Below, piece by piece: positions 56,901 through 64,000 of a stretch of DNA of 64,000 nt (position 1 is the stretch's first letter; every line of letters starts with the position of its first letter). The stretch is from Siderastrea siderea (taxonomy: Eukaryota; Cnidaria; Anthozoa; Scleractinia; Rhizangiidae), in assembly GCA_964030785.1 (NCBI GenBank), contig OZ034979.1:10890883-10954882 (forward strand), given 5' to 3'. The notes under the pieces are model-generated. The model was not told where the DNA came from. It saw only the letters and a list, made by a program, of their open reading frames with translations, and ran no database searches. Both the position numbers and the translations under genes were made by a program.

Positions 56901-59871
56901 TACATTACTGTGTGCGACAAAACTAGATACCAGCAACTTAGACTACTTACCAATAATTTATTTCCATAATTATTAATAACAAATTTAACGTAGTAATAAC
57001 ACAACATCAAGTCGCCTTACAAGGGCTAAAATGTAGAACTTGGGTAAGGAATATTAAAGACAGTGATTTCCCAAATTTGTTGATGTAGCATATTTTATTG
57101 TATCGTAATATCGCGATATCTTGTTTAAATATCGATATTCGTATCGTTAGAAAAATATCGCGGTTCACCAATGCATCAGTACATCGTTTCCGCCCTAAAC
57201 ACGATATGTATCGCTTGTTAAAAATTTTAGAAAGATGCCAAGACTGACGCAAAAACGCTGGAGGCTTTGCTGAGAGCAGTACTTTAGCGATTCTAAAGCA
57301 ACCTACTGAAACTTTGTCCACTAGTTAGCATTCAGGCTTCCGCAGATAACTATCGTAAGCCTAACAGTATCTGGTCAGTAATAACTAACAAAAATGAACT
57401 GAACAGAACTCTAAGCAAAAAGATGCACCCAGAGCCAAGAGCAGGAAAACACGCACTTGTTACAAAGCGCGGAAAACACGTGAAAGCAAAATTACGCGAC
57501 TACGATTGGTTACCCTTTTGACAAACTTGTTTTTCAACCAATCCGTATCAAAAGGTGATTATAACAAGGGCGCTGCTGAACGGAGAAACGGCGTGGAAAA
57601 GCTTCGGAGAGCACTCAAACTTGCTGCGTGGCACTTGTTACGGGGTACCAAAGGTACCGGATCGTTGTAACTGGTCTGCAATAGCAAAGGCAGCAAGATT
57701 CAGGAACAAAACTGAACCAACCCTAGCTATAGAGTCCAGAAAACAAAAGTCAAAGCAAACACAATTCACCTTTGACAGCCAATCAAAAACGCTTTACGCT
57801 TGCGTCGCATGCCGCACAAGCAAAACTTAACTTATCCCCAACCATTTGAAGTCGGCGGCAGTCATAATCAATATTATCTTATACATTTTTTGCAGAGAGA
57901 GGAACTATTGAAGTAAATATTTACCAAGGGCGTCATCTCGTGGCAAAAGATGTCAATGGTGTGTACGAAAACTTTTACCAATTAACCAATCGTTTTGAGT
58001 TAGTTCTTTGAGCAGAAGAATTTTTCCTAGTGATCTGACAGTTGCTGAATCGAGTTCTGTTCTACGACATAGTATTGTTATATCCAAGGAGGGTAGTAGT
58101 ATTGCCAGTCAGAGATTCGCTCCTCTGGAATGAAGCAGTCCATAACCAACAGTCCTTTCTAACAGGGGTTTCGTTTGAGGCCGGAGGCTGGATATAAAGG
58201 CCGGTCGTTTGACATGTGAGGTCCGGTATTTTTACACGAAATAGTTAAAATTCCAGTGCCAAAAATTTCCCGGGTCGGGGGGGGGGGGAGGTATGCCCCC
58301 GGACCGCCCTAGAAGTTTGTGCGTCTGCTTGTCTCACCTATGAATCCCGTACTTTAAAATGTAAACGAAAACCCTGAAACTTTCTTACTAAATTTTCTGC
58401 TCTTTTAGGTAAAAGTGACCCGTTTGCAACAGTGAAGGAGGGCAGTGAAGAAAGAGAAAAGTTTAGGACGCGAGCCATTGTAAACACACTCGACCCAGTG
58501 TGGAACGAAACAGCTGTTGTAGCCATGCCCGACACTAATGGATTGCTACTTCTGGTAAAAACATATGAGGAAATTATTTCACGGCTACAAGAACCAGGAA
58601 GCGAGCTTCTGAAAAACTTTCGCGTAGCCACGTCTTTGTGAGAATCGAAGTTGTAATCCCCCTTGTACAAGCAACGAGACATTCGGCAAACGTCGCGAGA
58701 AAATAACTTTCAATGTGCACGAAAAAGTACATATTTAGCAAAACTCAAAACAAGAAATCCTTATGAAGACCTCCAAGCGAATTAAGGGAAGGGTGGGGGC
58801 GTAGTGGTGTAGCCGTTAGCGCGCTGGACTTCAGATCGGAAGGTCGGTGCTTCGAGACCCGGCCGTGTGGGCCTCCTTGGCTCGTGTGCAGCGACTTTGT
58901 TTTTAGAAAGAAATACAATTTTCTGTTTTAAGCCTCCGCAAGAAAAGTTCTCTTGCCGGAAGACATTGCAAGACATAACAAGACTGCCTTTTTAGATAAA
59001 TACAGTTAACATAAGATAGTTGTGATATTAATTCTAGTTATCAACTTTATTTTGTTTTGTTTTGTCTTTTCAAGAAGTTTGGGATAAAGATCCACTATCG
59101 CAAGAAAGAATGGGACAAATAGGGTTTACAACGGAGAAACTGAAAGACTTAGGAATGGTATGAAAGCCGTGGAAAAATTCATGTTTTTCATTTTTCTTTC
59201 TCCTTTGTTTTTCGCGCCATTTAGGAAATGAGAAAATACACGTTTGTATGGGAATTTGATGTGATATCATATCCCACAGATTTGATTGGTGTAACTTTTA
59301 CTTTTCGTAACTTTGTAAGTATGAGATACTTTGACAAAGTTAATACTTTTATTGATGAAATCTAGAAAAGGATTATCTGCGTGCATTCACATTTCAGTTT
59401 TTTTCGTTATATTCGTCTTAGAGGTATAATTTACCTTAAAAAGAAGACTAAAACATAAAGCAAAGAGGACGCTTCGGAAATTTTGGGATAATTGAGAGAT
59501 TTCGAAGGAAAAACTTGCCAAAATTAGGCCCCATTTTTCATGTTGCGCAAACGGTGATATAATTCTTTGAAAATACGCCCGTTCTAACTCTTTTCTTAGG
59601 CTCCGTACGAGAAGCACTGGTATCGACTCCGTGGTGTGAAAAGTGGAGAACTACAAATAGCTTTCAAATATACTCCTCCACAGGTAAGACAAGCTAAGAA
59701 TGTTGCATACAAGTACATACTGTATGTAAGTAACAACACAAACACCAATTAAGGTACCAAAATCCATTTTACCCTTGAGCCTTTCATCTTTTTTGTCAGC
59801 GGCAAGGGACGGTCGAGCGCCACCCTAGAACCCAGACTCGCTCACCACAACCAAAGAAACCTGGAAAATAA
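53975..59871 (+). CDS. Protein with two C2 domains, extended-synaptotagmin/tricalbin-like (5' end not found)
   Basis: Ten exons: 53975-54058, 54740-54878, 55677-55808, 56204-56253, 56460-56541, 57896-57958, 58409-58554, 59074-59157, 59600-59683, 59800-59871 (stop TAA, AATAAA overlapping it). They give 311 residues. The first, partial C2 domain has TLSPVWDTMVEILV and the loop VVLDKDT, and runs to GKLCVLAIFRP. A linker rich in Gly/Pro/Asn follows. The second C2 domain has GTIEVNIYQGRHLVAKDVN, GKSDPFATV, NTLDPVWNETAVVAM and EVWDKDPLSQERMGQIGF, keeping the Asp residues that bind calcium. It ends SGELQIAFKY plus a basic tail. C2 domains bind phospholipid, often with calcium; C2 arrays of this kind occur in membrane-contact-site tethers, but no SMP or membrane segment is seen here. 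The junction 58554/59074 fits the frame only with an AA acceptor. Upstream exons completing the first C2 are missing. Confidence 0.75.
54965..55345. repeat. Dispersed repeat with GGTCTGAAATAGGGTA units, C2-gene intron
   Basis: Begins with a GGGGGAGG..GGGGCGTACTCC end comparable to 18890. It then repeats GAAATAGGGTA / GGAATTGGGTA several times, and carries a direct duplication of TCTCAAATGTCTACACAAAC (about 55215 and 55266). Confidence 0.5.
56557..56772. mobile_element. MITE of the TTAACCCTTTAAGCCCC family, C2-gene intron
   Basis: Starts TTAACTCTTAAAGCCCCACT and ends TATTGGGGCTTAAATGGTTAA, with GATCACCAATGATCAAATGT inside. It starts 16 bp after the exon 56460-56541 donor. Confidence 0.7.
58797..58975 (+). 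mobile_element. tRNA-derived SINE-like element, C2-gene intron
   Basis: The head GGCGTAGTGGTGTAGCCGTT, then GCGCTGGACTTCAGATC and GGTGCTTCGAGACCC, follows the A-box, anticodon-arm and B-box order of a tRNA. A non-tRNA body (TTTGTTTTTAGAAAGAAA) follows. It is not a functional tRNA by eye, because the acceptor stem does not pair. Confidence 0.55.
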
Positions 59872-60569
59872 TAAAATTCAATGTGTTTAATTTGTTCGAT
59901 ACGTCTCGTACAATAGCGTGCCTTCACATGACAAATTTAAGTGTGCAAAGTCATGTTGGCAAACACGAGTAAGCGTTTGTGAACATGGCAACAAAAGATG
60001 GAAAACTGTTGACGAGAAACAGATATAGTCTCTGTTCTCGCAAGCTGTTTCACGAACTTTCATAAGCAACTTCTTTTTGTGCCTGAAGAACTTGCATTTG
60101 TCGTGTGGACGTTCGTCAAACCACAGTTGCTTACTTTTGTGCTGATTTGTAAATATTGAAAACCCCATTTCATAAAAATTCTTACTTCCCGCACTATTAC
60201 CACTATTACCAAAGTGATTGCATTATCATCGTCAAAAGCATTCGTGCCGAGTTCCTTGCAATTAATTTTTTTTCAAAAGCAAAGTATCAGCTTTTCATTA
60301 GGCCAGTAAAGTGGGTAACCTTAAAGGTTTGTTTCTCTACCTGTCTGCTGTTTTCATAAATGATGCAGTAGGGGTCACTAAGTCCATGTTTGTCCATTGG
60401 CACCAACTTTTGCCCGCTGTGAGTGCACACGAGCAGGACACCTGAAACTGAAGCCACAAAAAATGATTTATGGACTCAGCCAAGCCTAAAAGCAGAGGTA
60501 CTTATTAATTTCTGAAAATACTCTTATTGAAGTAGTAAAAGTAAGACAAACTCCCCCCCCCCCCCCTCT

Positions 60570-60633
60570 GGGAATGGAAGCCCGGACCTCTGACTCCGGA
60601 GAAAAGCACGATTACCACTCGGCCACGCTCGTT
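60570..60633 (-). repeat. Degenerate tRNA-like sequence (tRNA pseudogene or SINE head)
   Basis: The minus strand reads GAGCGTGGCCGAGTGGTAAT (a good A box), and later AGAGGTCCGGGCTTCCATTC, where a B box (GGTTCGAATCC) would be expected but is damaged. A C tract follows. No intact cloverleaf can be drawn. Confidence 0.45.
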
Positions 60634-60845
60634 ATGTTAACCAGTCTAGTGCTAATTTTAATACTTATCCAGCCGTTAGGTTGATATCGATTGGTTACCA
60701 GATTTGCTTACCCACGGTGTTCCGCTCTGCGACCTTCAGCCGCAAAGGAACTCCGCTACAAGTGTGTAAAAACATCGAAACAAAGCGAAAGAAACCCACT
60801 TGGTCAGGGAAAAAGTATTGATTTTTGTGAATTTTCTAGAAGTAT

Positions 60846-61110
60846 TCATGAGTTTCCGAGAAGAAACTAAAGGGTTGCTGAGAAACACACGAAGAGCTTG
60901 TAAGAGGTACCCGAAAATTTACTGACAAGAAAACAAGGCCCTGAAACCAAAGAGTTTCCGAGAAGTTCCGAAAGATTTTCAAAGAAAAACCGGAGTTTCC
61001 AAGAAGCGCCCAGAAAATTATGGAAAGAAACCGAACAGTTTCTGCAAAGTATCTGAAAAGTTTCCGATAAGTACTAGACGAGATTTCGACAAGTATACGC
61101 GGAGCGTTTC
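60846..61110. repeat. Degenerate tandem repeat of GTTTCCGAGAAG units
   Basis: Many variants of GAGTTTCCGAGAAG / AAGTTTCCGATAAG are spaced 20-35 bp apart. The Phe/Ser-rich minus-strand frame at 60836-61219 comes from this repeat. Confidence 0.6.
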
Positions 61111-62198
61111 CGAGCATCCTAAAGTTTAGGACTCTAATTTCTCGCTCAGAAGTCGATCTTTGTAAAATGAAAAAAGATACGGAGCCGAGACAAAAAGTGA
61201 ACCTCGTGAGAAAGATCACAGTAATGTAGCCAAAGTTGCTGGTTGATAAGGTTGGTAGGAGCGATGTTGTGAACTTTCAAACATCAAACCAATGTGGCAT
61301 ACCAAGGTTACTGATTCTTAGCTGGTGTCCCCCAAATCTAGTCTATTGTGTTATTCCCTTTAAATTCGTAATGTATTCAACAAATGTTCAATAACTAGCT
61401 CGTCTAATGCCTCTTTTGAGAATCTGGGAAAATATCCCTCTCTTACTGAATTATGACCTTAAATTGCAGGTGGCTATTGTGCTCGACGTTCACCTTCGTT
61501 GGGATGTAGATTCCGTAGTCTGCTGCTGTAATTTCTGCCAAACTCTTCAGGCGTGATCGATTGACTCACGTCAATCACTGGTAAAGGCGTGTATTCCATC
61601 TACACTGTCAGGGTGGCGGGTCTGAACGACTTCTCCAGGACTTTTTCCCTGGAACATAAAACACCTCGATTAAGTGAAACTGACTTAATTGACGTCATCT
61701 CATTATAGGTGTTCAAACTTTGCAAGTTGTACCTCAGAGATGTTTAGAACGGCTTTTTGTCCTTTATAAAATGTGTCTCAAATCAATTAGCTGGCCAATC
61801 ACAACAAGTGGACCTAGCGCAATAAACAAATTAGAACTTTGCAACCGGTTGCAAACCATTCTCGTCCCCAGAGCTACGCGGCTTTTTTTAAATTACGTCT
61901 CTTGTAGCTCTGGTAACGGCCAAAAATTAATTTCTTTTGATTGGCCGATTCAAACTGTATGCACAATAACGTAAAAATTTTTTGGCTTCTACGCATAACG
62001 TTTTATTTCCGATTGAATTAATCAGGACATTAATTAATATATTGACTTGATCAATTTCCACGCAAAGAATGCGGCTTAGGGCAGATTAAGCGACCAAATT
62101 TTGAATTCAAAGTGTTGAGATTGTCGCTAAATGCCAGCGATTCTTTCCTCGCTACAGCATTTTCTACAAAACTACAGCTTGTCGATAAATAAACTTAC

Positions 62199-62486
62199 AT
62201 GTAACTGTCTCATCAGCTTTTGTAATGACCTCTTGATGTCGACGTTTAAAACTTGGGCGCCAAATGCTTCTGGAAATTTTCGATGAGGTAAAACGTAATA
62301 CAGTATAGCGTTTAGGGGTGGCGAAACGAAAAGTACACAGTTGACATTCTCATACAACAGAAACCAGACGAATGTAACAAAATAACTGCACAATTCAATA
62401 TAACGCAAATGCAATAATATTATAGCTTTAATCAGGCAAGATACAAATCCAAAACCCGTGAGCAAAATGCAGGGACAATCGTTCTT
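62199..62486 (-). CDS. Candidate exon: hydrophobic, GPCR TM7-like segment
   Basis: 96 open codons lie between an acceptor (TTGTTCAG) and a donor (CAT|GTAAGT) on the minus strand. It contains two hydrophobic stretches (GFGFVSCLIKAIILLHL; YFVTFVWFLLY) and then NVNCVLFVSPPLNAILYYVL with PHRKFPEAF. This faintly recalls a TM7/helix 8 region (NPxxY-like LNAILYY), but the core motif is not canonical. It could be a divergent receptor remnant or chance. It lies on the same strand as the exon at 63229-63332, but the phases do not join directly. Confidence 0.25.
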
Positions 62487-62679
62487 CTGAACAACTACGG
62501 CACGAAAGGCAGCTTCTTAAGTTTGTTCCTTTTAAAGCTCCAGGTTTTCCGCTAATTGCAGGAGATTAAGAGGGTCCCGAACAGCTTTTAGTCGATCCAT
62601 AAAGCACCACGACTCGATCAATAGGAATTCAAATTTCTCAGTTGTTGTCAGAATTGTCATGCCCAGAGCTCCACGGACG

Positions 62680-63100
62680 AGAACAGAGCAGGCGTAATAG
62701 CACCTTAACGAATTAGACATACGCTTCCGGATGTCGTGAATTTCACGACATCCGGTAATGGCTGACACCAGAGCCCTACGATCCCACCGCTGACAGAACA
62801 GATCGTAGGCTCTGGGAACGAGAATGGTTGCAAACATTTCAGCCGATGTAAAGCGCGGAAAAACAATCAATCAATGCTGTATGCTAAGCGCGGGAGACCT
62901 GCAACCGATACCAAGCGCGGGAAAGCGGACGTGTTTCTGATGTTTGAAAGAAAAAAGTGTTTTCTGTGATTGGCTGAAGCACCTTGCACGATTTTCCGCC
63001 TCATTGCGCGAGGACAACAAGTGTGCTAAACCAATCAGACGAAAAAAACGGGAAAAAAAAGACAAAAACGTGCACACAAGCGCGGGAAAAGATGGCTTAG
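62680..63100. repeat. Hairpins and AGCGCGGGAAA motif cluster
   Basis: A perfect 14-bp-arm hairpin sits at 62727-62755 (CCGGATGTCGTGAA). A second is at 62769-62816 (CCAGAGCC..ACGATC / GATCGTAGGCTCTGG). From 62850 to 63095, AGCGCGGGAAA-like words occur four times. Confidence 0.5.
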
Positions 63101-63228
63101 CCAAGACACGTGCGGTTTAGGTTTTTGCACCTCATTGACTGAGAAGGAATTTCTGCTCTGATTGGTCGTAGAGCGTTGTGCGACATTTTTAACCAATAAA
63201 TAAGTTGAGTATAAAAGTGATTACTTAC

Positions 63229-63332
63229 TGTTGAGGATTGCTCTCTAAACACAATGTTGACAGCTGCAGAACATGTTCAGCCATCGTGTACTTGGTGCCG
63301 AGTTTGCGTCTTCCTTTGAGTTTGATTACAAG
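63229..63332 (-). CDS. Candidate internal exon of an unidentified minus-strand gene
   Basis: On the minus strand a pyrimidine-rich acceptor (TTTATTTCCAG) at 63333 is followed by 104 nt of open frame: LVIKLKGRRKLGTKYTMAEH then VLQLSTLCLESNPQ. A consensus donor (A|GTAAGT) ends it in phase 2. The composition and strong splice sites make this a credible exon. The rest of the gene would lie on either side, and I could not join it to neighbours with confidence. No family is recognised. Confidence 0.45.
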
Positions 63333-64000
63333 CTGGAAATAAAGAAAGAAAAGGTAAATGTTAACTTTATTCCACGGAAGGAGAGGCACATGTGCGACTA
63401 GATTGTGTACAATAATTAGTTTATTAACTGACAATCCGTGGATCATAAGAAATGCTATTAACCTAGCGAGACAATCTTAGTTTCTGTTGAAATAATTTTT
63501 TTCTTCGCCCCCTTTCTTCAGACAAAGTACTCTAGACAAATGAGTTTTAAATGCCGCCATTTTGTTTGTTATTCCCACCTAACATATCCGTGGTTACCGG
63601 GCCTTTTCAGTGTAACTTTCGACTACTAAACATATCACCTTGTTAGTACAAGAAATGTGAGAAAACCTAGTCCTCTTTTGATCTCAACCCTCTGAAAATC
63701 CATCGCGACAGGTTTGAAACAGAAATTCATATTTCAAAGATGAGGCTTGTGCCCCCCCACCCGTCAGGTATTTGTCATTTCCAAAAGAGAACCCAAGACA
63801 AAAAGAAAAGACAAAAAAGAGAAACAAGGGAATAACATCTGTTCTTGTCAATACAGAACTGAGTGCACTGTCTATTAGAAAATAAATTAAGAAAGATTAG
63901 AAAAGAAAAGAAAAAGAAAAGACAGAATCTATTCTACTTCTGTTTTTCCTCTTTCAAGGTCAACTGTGATCAGCCTTGAGCGAATATTCTAAGAAACATA
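63333..64000. other. Window end, nothing supported
   Basis: A/T- and A/G-rich sequence (AAAGAAAAGAAAAAGAAAAG runs near 63800-63925), a short C tract near 63753, and no exon signals that can be joined. Confidence 0.4.

Noticed and set aside
58797..58870. Functional tRNA gene
   Set aside because: A and B boxes are recognisable, but the acceptor stem does not pair and a SINE-like body follows.
57895..59871. Second C2 domain as a separate gene from the first
   Set aside because: Exon phases connect the two C2 parts through 56204-56541 without a stop, so one gene is the simpler reading.
61474..61599. 41-codon minus-strand frame beginning MEYTPLPVIDV, overlapped by an alternative frame reading SLAEITAADYGIYIP
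   Set aside because: Two overlapping frames both look protein-like, neither joins in phase to the exon at 63229, and no family is recognised.

Overview
The window is eukaryotic and most probably from an anthozoan cnidarian (a stony-coral-like genome). Coding exons are short, phase-consistent and bounded by GT..AG, the genes are animal families, the background is AT-rich, and introns and spacers are full of short palindromic or MITE-like elements, tRNA-derived SINE-like sequences and trinucleotide microsatellites. The taxon is an inference from gene content and repeat style; nothing here fixes the species.

Layout. (1) 234-6835 (+): the 3' two thirds of a JMJD4-type JmjC hydroxylase gene, six exons, with the 5' exons outside the window. 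(2) About 8605-13370 and 13778-17850: a direct tandem segmental duplication. Each copy holds, on the minus strand, a compact three-exon gene with a TATA box that encodes an unrecognised 67/68-residue protein. Later insertions separate the two copies. (3) 17850-20887: repeat-rich spacer. (4) 20888-41399 (+): a complete 26-exon FBXO11 gene (F-box, beta-helix repeats, UBR zinc finger, 892 aa). All 25 introns have matching phases. (5) 45309-46298 (-): an intronless class A GPCR. (6) 49998-51364 (+): a possible short gene whose first exon is split nine codons after the ATG by a 225-bp hairpin element with a 9-bp target duplication. (7) 53975-59871 (+): ten exons of a protein with two C2 domains, whose 5' end I could not find and which has one splice-phase conflict. 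(8) 62199-63332 (-): two low-confidence exon candidates.

The genes show no sign of acting together. JMJD4 (translation termination), FBXO11 (SCF ubiquitin ligase substrate receptor), the GPCR and the C2 protein are independent loci, as expected in an animal genome. The most novel items are the duplicated small gene, the hairpin element that interrupts an apparent start exon, and the C2-gene intron that lacks a usable acceptor in the right phase. All exon models come from reading splice signals and reading frame by eye, without transcript data.
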